Shown here: one piece after another, positions 19,847-31,468 of the stretch | Layout: the number at the start of each line of letters is the position of its first letter | Position numbering within the stretch: position 1 is the first letter of the stretch | Source of the DNA: Omphalotus guepiniiformis | Taxonomy: Eukaryota > Basidiomycota > Agaricomycetes > Agaricales > Omphalotaceae | NCBI GenBank assembly: GCA_028554645.1 | Contig: JAQOOI010000074.1 | Location: forward strand, 916,108-980,107 | Reading direction: 5' to 3' | DNA length: 64,000 nt | Made by a program: the position numbers and the translations under genes | Notes under the pieces: model-generated | Told to the model about the DNA's origin: nothing | The model's input: the letters and a program-made list of their open reading frames with translations, nothing else | The model's database searches: none

Positions 19847-21353
19847 TAATAGCAGCGTAATGAGCACTCTAAGACGTAGGAACTCGTCTAAACTCAAAGG
19901 TTGCCTTGTAAAAGCGAGTGTAGTCTGGCGTTGGCAAAGATTCCGCACGCAGAAAACTGACTAAAGTCGAGCTAGACTGTTGGAAAGACTATCTGAACTG
20001 TAAGATCACCGTCTAGACCCTTCGACGAGTACCAGAAACAGCAAACAGACAGACACAGACAGACAGACACAGACAGACAGACACAGACAGACAGACACAG
20101 ACAGACAGACAGACAGACAGACAGTTCAAACACAACAGATGTTCAGATATTTAGCACTCTATTAAAGCACTGCAATTCCTAATAGTCCGCCTCTACCAGC
20201 TCGAAGAACCGGGGCCTGACGTTCACAATCAAGAGGCCTTCTGCGATTTAACGCTCTAGAAGATACGTAAAGTTCTCCAATTTGGCGGGCAGTCGTAACC
20301 TGGGGCGCTCGACCCTATACATGACAGTATATGTACTCTACTGCTTGTAAGTATTTCATAAATAGATAGAAAACTGAGTGGAGTAATTAAAAGGAACAGA
20401 GGGATAACATCGAGTATAAAATGGATATAAACAGAAACAATATGACTGAGTTGGGTAAGTAGGCACGTCTAGAGGGTAATTATGTGCAGTTCTTGGGTAT
20501 ATATGTGTAAGTATTATGTTTTAGTGATGTTTTTGGTACATCTAGACCCTTCTTATCATGCGCTCGAGCCATTCTAAACGAACTACTCCTATGCATTTCG
20601 TTATTATTCATCTTCGTAACTGTTTTACAGTGTACTTATAGGGGCGCCGAGGGCAGTTTCTAGTCATTTATCCCGTCGGGCTTCCGTATTTTCTCCTATT
20701 TCGACATCTAGACCCCATAGCACCTCGTAGATATACCAATATCCAGCGCTCGAAGGTCAATTCTGTCATTACTTTACTAATAAGTTATTATACAGTCATC
20801 GAGACTGATCATTTTCATAGCTTTGACCATCTAGTATCTCGGAACGGAATCGTTGATCATATATTTCCGATCATAAAGCGTTATCTCCAGTATATCATCA
20901 ATCTGCAGGTTCTAGGAGGTCGGCTAAGTTTGAACAAACCATTTTGATGGCTCGGCGATACCTCTAGCTTTGTCCTTTCGACATTATTGAGGCTCATGAG
21001 GCTATTACGCCTGTGTGTGTGTAGTTTCTTCCTTCCTAAGTCCCGTGGATTACACAGATACTTGAATAGCGACTTCCAGACGAAGGGCTCTTTGCCAGGC
21101 AGGGTGGGTCTGACCATACTGTACAGTCTCGCAGCAGGTAGTTACTTCGCCGAAGGTCTAGAGGCATATCAGCCATAAGGTCTTGATGCATACTCGTACA
21201 TCGTAGTCCTTTCACTTCGAGCCTTTAACTATTCGTGTTCTATGTTTTAGCTAGCACTATGGGACATAGTCTAGCCCTTTATTCCCATCATATTCACAGT
21301 AGAAATCGTTTAATTTCAGGTATTTCAGGTGTGTATGCGTTTTCAGCGCAACA
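19847..21353 (-). repeat. 3' LTR of Gypsy-2
   Basis: 1507 bp; on the minus strand it begins TGTTGCGC and ends GCTATTA. It contains a CAGA microsatellite at about 20046-20122 and three copies of CTAGACCC (20013, 20542, 20708). Confidence 0.93.
20046..20122 (+). repeat. CAGA/CAGACA microsatellite inside the Gypsy-2 LTR
   Basis: Tandem CAGA units with interspersed CACAGA. The same array is at about 33656-33733 and 58366-58439 with different unit counts, so it separates the three LTR copies. Confidence 0.9.
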
Positions 21354-21367
21354 TCTCCCCCAAACCA
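21354..21367 (-). promoter_or_regulatory. Polypurine tract of Gypsy-2
   Basis: On the minus strand GGTTTGGGGGAGA directly precedes the LTR start TGTTGCGC, the normal place for plus-strand priming. Confidence 0.75.
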
Positions 21368-21861
21368 AATCTAGACCGTCCCCGGTCTGGTGATCGGTCA
21401 GTCATACACCCAAAGATACATTCTAAAGCTTCGCAGACAGCCTGTTGATTATATAATACTTATTCACACACATCTCAGAGTTCGCCGAAGCAGTGGTACA
21501 CTGTTCATTGCTTTTTGCCGGTCTATGCCGATCATCAAACTTCAAACTCCGACCAAAATACTCTCGGCCAGTTGTTTGCCTTCGGCAATTGCCGTAGGTT
21601 CTTTTCAGGCAAGTGACTTTCCGTCTCTTTTCCTCTTTCACATTTCTTATTCAGTTTCTTGCTTCTCTATTCTTTCTTTTCACGCATCTCTCAGCCTTTC
21701 ACTGGTCCGTGCGCCGTGGGAACGTGGTCAGGTGAGTCGTTCCATAAGTAAACGGACTTCAACTTTTTCACGCCCATTCTTCCTTTCTCTCTATTTTTCA
21801 CTCAGAGTGGCTCTAGCCTTCTGTTTTTCTCTATACATACTTGTTCTTTTCTTTTCTTCTA
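21354..21861 (+). promoter_or_regulatory. Promoter and 5' leader of antisense gene A
   Basis: A TATA-like TTATATAATA lies at 21449-21458. A probable 5'-leader intron runs from GTGAGT at about 21732 to CACTCAG at about 21802. The open frame across this stretch has no family resemblance and I treat it as leader. Confidence 0.4.
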
Positions 21862-23782
21862 ATGGCGCGAACTACCGGCAAAGCTTCCAAAGGGAAGGGC
21901 AAAGCAGCCTCTTCTTCTCAAATTTCGGCAGTGGCCAAGAAAACTCGAGCCGGTCGAAAGACCGCGCAGATCAACCCTCACGAACAAGCCAATGAAGTCA
22001 TCGCATGTATTGTCGACGTCTATCGTCGTTACTTTGATAAACCACGAAAGAATCCCCCCAAGGTCTCAGAAATGACCAAGGCCGTGGAAAGTGCCACTCC
22101 CTTCATGGTATGTTGTATTTCTTATAGTTTTAATCTTTCATTCTTACATTTTCTCTTCTAGGATACTCTCTTTGAGCACGTCGACTTCGACATCGAGGAT
22201 TTCTGTCCGCATGTGCGCCCGGTGTGGCTAGCTTTAGTGCGACTTTGCAACCCCCTCGAATCTCGACTCCCATCTCTTCACAAGACTGGTTGGTATATCT
22301 CGAAGGACGATCGACAGGAGAAACATAGTCTCGAGCCTGTAAGTCCTTATTCCACCGTAATCTTTTTAATCTTATTCAATATAATTTCCTAGTTTCACGA
22401 CTTCGATACCATCCTCGGCGACGATTGTGGCGACGACGATACCGTTCTTAGCAACTCAGAGGATGAGGTCCTCGAGTCTGACGACGAGTCCGTCCAAGTC
22501 AAGCCTGAGGTTCGTTTTCTTCTTCCTATTCCCTTCAAATTTCTTTCTTATATCCTTTCATATTCTAGCCTGTTCTGACTTCGAAAAAGCGAGCGCTCGA
22601 GCTGCTAGAAGACGACGACGACATGGATCTCTTCTCTTTTAAGAAGCCTCGCGCGTCCACTCCTTCCAAAACACTCAAGACTGGTCCACCCGTTCGCGCA
22701 GTGAAGCCCAAACCGAAGCCCAAGCCTAAGGCAAAGGCCCCGACTCCCAAAGAGCCATCTCCTGTTGCTAGCGAAAGGTCGCCGACCCCTGCTCCTGCTT
22801 CATCAGCGAGGGCTGGTCCTTCTCATCAGGTCTCCGAGGCCGGCCTCTTCACACATCCTGCTAGCGACACGGTCTTCAACCTTGCCGACTTGCTCCATGC
22901 AACTCGAACCATCGACGCAGTAAGTCTCTTTCTTATTTATTTTATTACTCTTTCATTTATCTTTTATAGCTCACTGGCAGCTTGCCATGTACGCGATGTA
23001 CCGCAGCTCACGCAGCAGAGAAGTGTGTCCCGCCCGAAATACAGAGCACCTCCTACAAATGCGCCGTCTGCTTCAAAAGCAGGCAACCTTGTTCATGGAC
23101 CCTGACGCCGGCTCGTGCCCTCGAGATGCGAAATACGATCTACGGGTTGGCTCGTCAAGGTTCTCATAGTAAGTTTAATCATTTATTTCTTTTTATTTAA
23201 CATCTTTTCTCATTTCCTCCTTATTCAGACCTCGGCGCAGAAGTTATTGGTCTCGTCGAGAAGATCTCTGTATACGACCAACTTCGCCGCAGCGTCTTGG
23301 ACCTCGCCGACAACGCCAACAAGCTTCGCGAGTCCATCGAGCGGGACCAGGAGCACCTTCGTGGTTCAGTCACCGATCCTACCCTTCTTTTCAACATTCT
23401 TCATCGTAACGACCCTTCATTCAAGGACGAAATCGAAGATTTGAAGATGATAGGCGCGGGCTTGGGCTGGGACATGTCGGTTTTGGATCGAGACTCGAGC
23501 TTGGTGAAAACGGAGACTGGTTTTCAGATCCAACTGAGTTCGTCGCGCCTTCCCCTCGACTTCTCTAAATCCGACACTCGCAGCACCATCGAGCGCATGG
23601 TAACCTCGGCTCTCGTGCCTCTTCGCTCTTCGGCGAATGCTTCATCTTCCCGGGTACCTGCGTCGGCTAGTTCTTCCTTTCCATCCTCCCTCCCTACCAT
23701 TACGACACTCAACACCGCCCGTTCCCCGGTGGAGGAGGAAAGCGTTGGTCGGATCCTGGCAGAGGATAGTCCGGAGAGGTGA
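21862..23782 (+). CDS. Antisense gene A of Gypsy-2: six-cysteine cluster protein
   Basis: Six exons (21862-22107, 22162-22338, 22393-22509, 22569-22919, 22970-23168, 23229-23782) with five introns of 50-60 nt, all GT..AG, give an uninterrupted 547-residue protein opposite in strand to gag-pol. The N-terminus is basic (MARTTGKASKGKGK). Exons 2-3 are acidic. Exon 4 has a Lys-Pro repeat resembling a nuclear or AT-hook-like tail. Exon 5 carries CTRCTAAHAAEKC and CAVCFKSRQPC (residues about 304-338), spaced CX2CX8CX11CX2CX6C, close to a Zn2Cys6 cluster. Exon 6 starts with a predicted coiled coil (LVEKISVYDQLRRSVLDL). I infer a nuclear DNA-binding protein. A decayed copy is at 60189-62155. It matches the Gypsy-1 antisense protein in architecture, not in overall sequence. 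Confidence 0.75.
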
Positions 23783-24542
23783 CTCGGGATCTTCGTCGAG
23801 GCGTAGCCTACAGTCTTCGGACTTTAAATAATATTTTCATTACATCGCAGCAGGGAGTCTCTTTATAGAGCTCCAAAATCATTATATCTAGCAAGGGTTC
23901 TCTTCATAGAGGCCCAAATATCTTTGTTTTTCATTTCTTGTACCATGTACATAGAAATCTCGTGGCCTTAGTGCCAAATAAAAGCTTTCATGTTCTTTCT
24001 TTATGTGTGAATCCATTGTTAAGTTCAAATTTAATTTAATATCTTTAAGATTGCCTTCGTCGAGGCTGTAAGTATGGACTCGACTTAGAGAAATCCCAGC
24101 TCGAAGGTAATAAGTAGTAACTAGACCCCTTTATTTATAAGTCTCGTGCCCTTACTTATCACTTCTGTGCCTCAGGCACTTATTTGTTCGTTTCAACCAA
24201 TCTTAGATGTTGATTTATTGAAATCTAAAACACTTTAAGTTTCGTTTTTATGAAATCTTTAGAAATTTCAAAATTCTATGTCCTAGATGGACTCCTCTCC
24301 CCCAAACCAAAAGAAGTTCAGCGTCCCCGCTGCATATCTCGGCTAGTCCTTAGTTAAGTCCAGGGTGCCTTAATCAGTCGGGCATGTTACTTCGTCGAAG
24401 GGACCAGGAGTTCCGCTTTCAGTCAGAAAAGTATAAAGGAGGGTCGCCGAAGGTGGGTCCAAGTTATCAGTACTCTTTAAGACCTTCAACCTGCATTCTC
24501 GACCTTACTTTCGTCTTCTTCTCGTTCATATTTCATCGTCAC
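23783..24542 (+). promoter_or_regulatory. Spacer between antisense genes A and B
   Basis: Holds the presumed 3' end of gene A (AATAAA at about 23978), one CTAGACCC (24121), a second copy of the polypurine-tract sequence (24296-24309) and a TATA box at 24432-24437 before gene B. No further gene was seen. Confidence 0.5.
24296..24309 (-). promoter_or_regulatory. Second (central) polypurine tract of Gypsy-2
   Basis: The plus strand TCTCCCCCAAACCAAA repeats the sequence next to the 3' LTR at 21354 and is followed in both places by a GTCCCC stretch. It could prime plus-strand DNA internally, or reflect duplication of an antisense-gene unit together with its tract. Confidence 0.5.
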
Positions 24543-25867
24543 ATGGCTCGAGGATCCAACAAGACCTGGCCCGAGAGGGATCAATGGTTAAAGGAGACTC
24601 AAGAGGCCATTACTGCCGCTCAAGCCGTTCAAGCCTTCCCCAAAGCCAGTCCCAAGCTTCTAGGACCAGTCGTGACGGCTCTAGCCGATCATATGGTTTG
24701 TTTATTATATTCTTCAGGCTTCGTCGAGCTCATATTTCTTCATAGTCAAAGCCTTTGAATGCCAAAGTGGTGGCCAAGGATGATATCGCCTTTGATACCT
24801 TCCAGAAAGGACTCAACACTGTGATAGCTATTACAGAGATTGATGGGGTAAATCGTCCCTACCATCTAAATGGGCTCGAGGAGTTCTTTGCCAAGCTCGA
24901 GGTGCTTCGACAGCCCACTCGCAAGCGCAAGGTAACTCTCCTCTTTCCTCATTAATCTTTACAAGCTTCATTCTATACTCTTCACAGAACGTTAAATCTC
25001 CTCTTATCATCGAAGACGATGATGATGATGATGAGATCGAGTTCGTCGGAGGTCGGATTGCTTCTACTCCAGTAAGTATCCATATTTCTTAGGTCGAGAC
25101 TCCGACTTGACCTAAGTTTAGGACTATAAAGCCGGACTCGCAGCCGCATTGGGTCTTTCTGCATCCATGCATGCCCCTTCTCAAGAATTAAGCCTTCCAC
25201 CTGGCCTCAAGTTCAACAAGAAGGTCAGGGTAAGTGCGGTGTCTTCTTATCCATCATATTATAACTTCGCCGAACGTTCAGGACGTCGCGAATCGTTCCT
25301 CTACTCTTTCATTGGCCCTCGGCGATGTACCTGGAATGGATGTACGTTCTCGTTCCTACCTCAAGGCCATGTATTACTTATCAGTTGCTCAGGATAACAT
25401 TGCAGCTGCCAATGGCAAGCGCATTCGCCTCGAGCAACCCATTTCCGATCTTCGTGAGGATATTGAGGGTAAGTAAGCATGGGTTCTCCCTGTCTCGACC
25501 CTACTGATCATATTGACCAGAGGATAAGACCCTACGAGAAGCCGCCATTGCTACAACTTTCCGTCATATCGCGCTCACTCCATATCTCGAACTGCCCAAG
25601 CTTAGCGTCGAAGCTTTACGCTCAGTTCTCAATTTCCTTCGTACCGAACAAGTCACTCTTCAGCATGCTGTACATTTCCATGCCAATCAATACCAGTTCG
25701 TTGTTAAACAGATGGACAACATTCAACGAGAGCAATTTAGTCGTCTCTCAGTCGAGGACAAGCAAACCGCTGATTCTTCATCTTCGGAGACCCCTCAAGA
25801 TGCTACCATGGAGGAGGCTGGATCTAGCTCAGCTGATACCACAGCTACCAACTCTAGCAGTGCCTAA
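24543..25867 (+). CDS. Antisense gene B of Gypsy-2: unknown spliced protein
   Basis: Six exons (24543-24695, 24746-24931, 24988-25071, 25122-25229, 25282-25468, 25521-25867) with GT..AG introns of about 50 nt give an open frame of 354 residues starting MARGSNKTWPERDQWL. I do not recognise the family. Visible are an N-terminal helical part with LGPVVTALADHM, an Asp run (EDDDDDDEIEF), a middle part with SRSYLKAMYYLSVAQDNIA, a helical C-terminal third with LRSVLNFLRTEQVTLQHAV, and a Ser/Thr/Ala-rich tail. It follows gene A in the same direction and has its own TATA box 106 nt upstream. It converges on the 3' end of pol. A decayed copy starts at 62951. Splice sites are inferred from consensus and from frame continuity. 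Confidence 0.7.
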
Positions 25868-26058
25868 GTAAGTTTCGTCGATCCCCGTAATCTAGTTCTT
25901 TCTAACTGAATTGTTGTGAGAATAGGCGCTAGACCCTGTATTCAGAGTCTCCAACCTACTTTACACTCCCAACTCATGATATAGTTCATATACCTTCATA
26001 CATATAACTCTTTTGAGTTTCTTATTACTGTCATTACTTCGAGCCTTCAGAATATCGA
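25868..26058. other. Convergent spacer between gene B and pol
   Basis: Short 3' regions of two convergent genes, with one CTAGACCC at 25929. No gene. Confidence 0.5.
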
Positions 26059-29000
26059 TTAAGTACCACTTCGACGCAATAGAACAAACTGTTTATTGCT
26101 TCTAGTTCGCACTCCAGTGATCTCTTCAGGTTCTGCGCTTAAATCCCTCTCAGGAGAAGGATGATCATCTTCTTCATCAGAATCTTCTTCATATTCCTCA
26201 TCTCGAGGCATTCTTAAGTTTGGAATGGAGTCAAAAATGTAATCTCAACTTTGTTCGTCGTAAGTATCCTCATCTTCGTTCACCATACGTTCTAACTGTT
26301 CTGCAGTAAGGTCTATGAGGTCTAGCACGTTCGTAGGTAGGTCTATAGGCTCATATCTTGCAAAATGCGGCAGTACGCGAAAGGCAGCAATCTTTTCTTT
26401 AAGTACCGAGCCATCCATTTCAGCAATAATGTAGGCACCACCCTTAGTTCGTCTGATGACAATCATAGGTCCTCTATACCTTGGATACATCTTCCTGTCC
26501 AAGCTCTTCTCAATTTGAGTGTTTCGAACTTGTACTAGAGTTCCAGGTTTGAAATCATAGTCTTTTATTACATGTTCATAATCTTGTTCAAACTTCTTCA
26601 TAGTTCTTCTTTTCTCTTCGTCGACCCTGGAAATCATGCCCATAACATGAGTTCTATGCTTTGCCAAGGCTCTAGCCCTGTAGCCGATCAATTCTTCGTA
26701 AGTAAGGACTCTATCTGGTACTTCTACCAACCAAGTTGATTCTATAAGGTCTAGAGGCAGTATTGGTTCTGCTCCAGTTACTAAGAAGTAAGGAGAACAT
26801 CCAAATCCTCTTCTAGTTGTTACTCTGTCTGCCCAAAGCACATGTTTGAGAAACCAGTACCAACGTTTAAGATCACCTCCCGTTGCTTTTACTAAAGCTT
26901 GACGGATATCAAAGTGTGCTCTTTCAATCTTTCCATTGGCTTGAGAATTATAGGCTGAGATACGAATCCCTTTAATCCCATACTTCTCTTCCAGCCATTT
27001 CAACATTGCAATCATGCTTCTAGCATTATCAGTTACCACTTCTTGAGGGCAACCCCATCTACATATTATATCTTCAAAGAACCATTCGCCTAAGGCTCGA
27101 GCTGTCTCATCTCTGATTGCTCGTCCCTCTGACCAAGAAGATAAAGCACATCGGCCATGTACAACGTTCTTACAGCCATTACTAGCCGGAGATACTTTGA
27201 ATACATCCACATGTACCTTCTGGAACAGAGAAGGGGTGTGAGTAAGGGTAGGTGGTATTTTCAATAGCGCTAGAGCTCGATCTTGACATGCCTGACACGT
27301 TTTCACGAACCAGTTGACATCTCGCTCCAGTTCTGGCCACCAGAACCTCTTTTCTATCACAGCCTTCGTAGCATACATTCCTTTGTGTCCCAAATGATCA
27401 TGAGCACTATGCAGGATATACATACGGCGTCCTTTCTCAACTATTAGCTGATGTTGTCCACCAACTTCATCATTTCTTCGATACATACGTCCTTTCTTGT
27501 CGACGAAGTATCGAGACGCCTTCGAAAGAAATTTCCTTCGAGCTCGAGCATCCATCTCATCCAGCATATCCGATTCAGGATGCATTAAGAACTCTTTTAT
27601 TCTTGGTAGCAGTCGATCTAGCTCAATCCCTATGGTAGTTCTATGTTCTTCCATATAAGGATGATCATGTTCCCATTCTTCTGTCGATTCAGGAGCTACT
27701 AGAACCTGTGCAAACTGGTCTAGAGTCTTTCCTTGTTCAAATAGTATGTGTTCTCGCCAGTAGGCGAATCTTCGTTCTTCTTCAATTAATTCTTGAATAT
27801 CATCTTCGAAGTCTTCTACTGACAAGGCTAGACCCTGTAAGTATCCACCTCTAGAGTCTATCTCATGCTTAAAGTCTTCAAAGTCATAAGGGCCCTGCTC
27901 ATTCTCATCTTCCTGACGAAATCGCAATGGTTCCCCATCATCTTTATCTAGATAATCTTCCTCTTCAGCAGGTAATCTCTCTGTTGGTTCACTACCCGGT
28001 GGTGGTCTAGATAGTCCATCAGGTCCATGTATAGACCCCTTGATATGTACCAATTCAAAGTGATACTTTCTTATTTCTTCAATCCAACGATTAATAGTTG
28101 CATTTGGGCCACTACTTGGGTTATCTAACATCCCTTTTATGTAGCTAGCATCCGTTTCTACAGTTAGATCCCTACAACCATAAGTTTGGTAGTACGTATG
28201 GGCTAGCGCGAGCTTGAGCCCATATAACTCTCTCTTAGGCTGTGAGAACCTTGCTTCTCGTTCATTTAATGTTATAGATCCAAAGTAGTTATAAAACTTC
28301 TTCTTAGGATCTTTAGGATCTCTTTGGTATAAATAATATCCTACAGCCATCCATGATGTATCCACTGCTAGAGTAATGCCGCTAGACAACGAATAATCAA
28401 TTGGTTTCAATGCAGGAGCATTTCTAATGCCTTCTTTTAATAGCTCGACGGCTTCTAACTCTTTTTCTCCTATCTCAAAGGGAACTTGTGAACTAGTCAA
28501 CCTCGTGAGGGGTCTAGCCTTCTTTGCATAGTCTTTAATGAACATCCTGAGTTGTCCTGCAGTCCCCAAGAATGATTTAACGTGTGTACGCTTCGTCCAT
28601 TGAGTTGCATCCCATGACAAAATGGTCTTAGCCATCTTTTCTTCAGGTAATTCACCCTCATACGAGACTCTATGTCCCACAACATTTCCTTCTGCGCAGC
28701 AAATGAATGCTTTAGGTCCTGAGAAGGTTCCTCCAGCATGTTTCATTCATTGAACAATTCTATTCATATTTTGCATGTGTTCCCATACAAATCTTCTAAT
28801 TCCACTGTTCTCAGGAATTGTTTCGTATCCTCCACCTTCGAGCTCATATCTAGTAGACGGTCCTTTCACTGGAACATCATCTATATAGGGTCTCGTTATG
28901 TGTGGAATTTCTTCTTTCAATATATAAGTGATATCATCATGATAGATTGGTACTGAGTTAGTCCAACCCATTGGTAGTTTTACAAGTCGGTGAGGGCCAA

Positions 29001-30132
29001 AAGGAGTTTGAAACGTCGTCAAATCCCTCGATCCCTCATCTACGAGCCTTTCATCATAGCCTACAAATACATCTAGCAGTCCAATACAAGATCTGCCTGC
29101 AAAGCTTCTAGCTATATCAGCCGTAGCAGGAGGTATGCCTGAGTGTTGAATTGTGACCTTATTTAACGGTTCTAGACTGTGTACTAGCCGTAAACTTTTG
29201 CCATCTTTCTTCAAAACACAGAACCATCTGGATCTATAAGAGGAGCTCGAGGGTTCGTAGACCCCAGAATCAATCTTATCTTTAATTATTTTGCATACAT
29301 CTCCATAGATCCCGGGCGGAATAGGTATATTCCTCTCGACCCATGGAGTATGTGGTATAACAGGAAATTTAACAGGTGGAAAGAACTCTGTCTTGAAAGT
29401 TCCCCCTTCTGAAGCTTCCCATGCAAAACCTTTCTCTTGTACCTTCATTAAGTGATGTACTAGCTTCATTTCTTCAGGCCATAAGAAGTCTTCATCATGA
29501 TTCTTCTCAATAATAGCTTTTCTTTCTTCATTATAACGTTCTCCAGGTGTGAAGTCTGGTGGATTTGGTGACAAAGTCGGCATCCCTTCTAGCGGGTCAC
29601 CAGTTATGTGCCTTTCTATCCTGAACTCTTCTGGAAGCGTAGTTTTTACTGGTTTCACTTTTATTGCCACAGGTTTGTACTTACTGCCGAATACTGCAAA
29701 CGGTTTTCGAAATCTAGCCTTACTTCCACGAGGTAGGATCCTACAGTGTAAGTTTGGCATTTGCCGAACCATTTTCTCAGTTCGAGCAGCCGTATTGAAT
29801 ACAGTAGCTGCCTCGAGACCCTCATACGCAGGTCTCGAAGGTACTTTCTCATCCTGTACTCTAGCTTCACGCCAAGTACAATATACCTTGCAATTATCTT
29901 CGGTTATTTCCTTCTTCATGTAGCTTTTAAGCATAAGGGCAGCCTTGGGATCACTCTCTTCAATGCTAGCTCGAGATGCATATACATATGCCTCAGCCTT
30001 CTCATTATTAGAGAATGTCTCCTCATCAGGCAGTCTATACCCAGTTATTTCATATCTACCATCTTTTCCTAGGCCAATACTTACAGCAACCTCTCCCTGA
30101 TGGCCTGTCAGATCTTCGAGGATTGAAAATTT
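26059..30132 (-). pseudogene. pol: Pol of Gypsy-2 (RT, RNase H, integrase) with two TGA codons
   Basis: The frame follows a -1 shift at 30132-30126 and runs to TAA at 26059. RT: YRSRWFCVLKKDGKSLRLV, then TRPYIDDVPVKG with the catalytic aspartates. A TGA at 28747-28749 interrupts RT between RIVQ and MKHAGG. RNase H has LAVDTSWMAVGYYL and TVETDASYIKG. Integrase has a zinc domain with HLGHKG and CQACQ, then VHVDVFK, VTDNARSM and KIERAHFDI as the D-D-E core, and a GPY/F-like end (YRGPMIVIRR). A second TGA at 26245-26247 is followed in frame by an acidic tail (EEYEEDSDEEDD). Both TGAs could derive from CGA arginine by a single C-to-T change. No chromodomain was found, unlike Gypsy-1. Confidence 0.88.
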
Positions 30133-31460
30133 CCATCTTGTGGACTTCTTTCCTCTTCTGCAGCTTTTTGGGTAGCTGGTGTAAGTTTTTCTTCTCCTTC
30201 AGGCTTCGGTCCAATACCTCTGCCTCGTTCATATGTTCCCATTGTGCAGGTCATGCCAGAATTAGGGTCTCGAATCGTTAATTCTTGACTTCCATCCTTA
30301 TTTGTCTTAATATTACTTTCTGTTAAAACATCGAAGGGTCTTCCCAACAGAACTTTATATGGAGCTTTATCCATCACATGAATCTGCATATAAACGACTA
30401 TTTCACCAAAGGTAAACGGTACGTTCCTAGCTAGACCCCTGGTTGGGCTTAGCTGTCCACTAGCACTTTGCATATGGATAACAGTCTTTGGATCCCAGGC
30501 TAGACCTAGTCCCATTGCTATATCCGTGTCCATTGATACTATTTGAGACCCACTGTCAAGTATACACTCGACTGGCCCTTGTTTATTAATATCAGGAAAG
30601 ATAACTCGCAGACTATCACTTGGTCTGGCTACAATGATAATCTTTCCTCGTTCAGATGGCGGAACATCTTCGAGATATTGTTCTACAACATCTACATGGA
30701 CTAAAGATCCTGTTTGCAAGCCGCTCGAGCCTTCGAGGACCTGTACAAAGCAGTCTCCCCATGCTAGATCATCAATATCCACTACTTGAGTGTCATATGG
30801 CAAAGAGATAGAATCCTCAGGTAGATCAGTGTCTTCTGGGTTTTCCTCGTCTCTAATCTCTTGTACAAATGCCTTTAGAGGCCTCTTATATACTCGACTA
30901 TTCTTAGTCTTTCTATTCAATATTTTCTGCAAAGTAGGGGAAATAGCAATTACTTCTTCCATACTTATAGGTATTTCACTCTTTAATATCTTCGTTGCAA
31001 CTTCTTCAGCAACTCCAGGCCTGTACACGCCACTTTGTAGTTTGTATTCAGGTCCCTTAGGCAAATCAAATGTTACTTTCTTCTTCGCCGAGCCTCGAGA
31101 CTCTTCTATATCCACACTAGGTGTTCTAGCGGTCACTGGGGACGTTTCTAGACCCTCCTTTGGTGGTTGGATTCGTCTCTCAATAGGCTTTATGTTATCA
31201 AATGGTCTTTTATTTAAGTTTTTCGTTTCCGGGACGTTATGCGCGGGCGCCTCTTTGCCTAATTCGGGCTCAGGGGTTTCCAACGACTCATCCGTCATGT
31301 TTATGGGTTTATACAAGTGTCGATTAAAGTTCTTAGGACGCTCTAGCACCACTTCGAGGCGTCTAGACGTCTTTCCAGCATTATCTTCCTCCGGAGCTTT
31401 GCTGGGAACAGGGCTAGGTAACTTCTTTGCACCAACTAGCACCTGTTTAAGCTCCTTCAT
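30108..31460 (-). CDS. pro: Separate protease frame (pro) of Gypsy-2
   Basis: 450 codons from MKELKQVLVG (ATG at 31460) to TGA at 30108. The N-terminal two thirds is a hydrophilic, Pro/Lys-rich linker without known domain. The retropepsin follows near residues 290-390: ECILDSGSQIVSMD with the catalytic Asp, and APYKVLLGRPFDV, the typical second half. It lies -1 relative to gag, and pol lies -1 relative to it. Its ATG is only 9 nt after the gag stop, so it could start by reinitiation or by frameshift at 31478-31472. It would cut the Gag-Pro-Pol polyprotein. Confidence 0.85.
   Translation of the reverse strand: MKELKQVLVGAKKLPSPVPSKAPEEDNAGKTSRRLEVVLERPKNFNRHLYKPINMTDESLETPEPELGKEAPAHNVPETKNLNKRPFDNIKPIERRIQPPKEGLETSPVTARTPSVDIEESRGSAKKKVTFDLPKGPEYKLQSGVYRPGVAEEVATKILKSEIPISMEEVIAISPTLQKILNRKTKNSRVYKRPLKAFVQEIRDEENPEDTDLPEDSISLPYDTQVVDIDDLAWGDCFVQVLEGSSGLQTGSLVHVDVVEQYLEDVPPSERGKIIIVARPSDSLRVIFPDINKQGPVECILDSGSQIVSMDTDIAMGLGLAWDPKTVIHMQSASGQLSPTRGLARNVPFTFGEIVVYMQIHVMDKAPYKVLLGRPFDVLTESNIKTNKDGSQELTIRDPNSGMTCTMGTYERGRGIGPKPEGEEKLTPATQKAAEEERSPQDGNFQSSKI
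30126..30132 (-). promoter_or_regulatory. Probable -1 frameshift site, pro to pol
   Basis: Minus strand A AAT TTT is in register with pro codons (X XXY YYZ form), five codons before the pro stop TGA. Slipping back one base enters the pol frame (SILEDLTG..), which is open from here. This is the classic heptamer type of retroviruses. Confidence 0.6.
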
Positions 31461-31468
31461 CGAAAGTA

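Noticed and set aside
20044..20123. CAGA arrays as a possible CRISPR-like or regulatory repeat
   Set aside because: Simple tandem microsatellite without spacers, present in all three LTRs at different lengths.
21390..21995. 201-codon ORF before gene A
   Set aside because: It overlaps the gene A start in another frame, crosses a probable leader intron, is pyrimidine-driven and resembles nothing.
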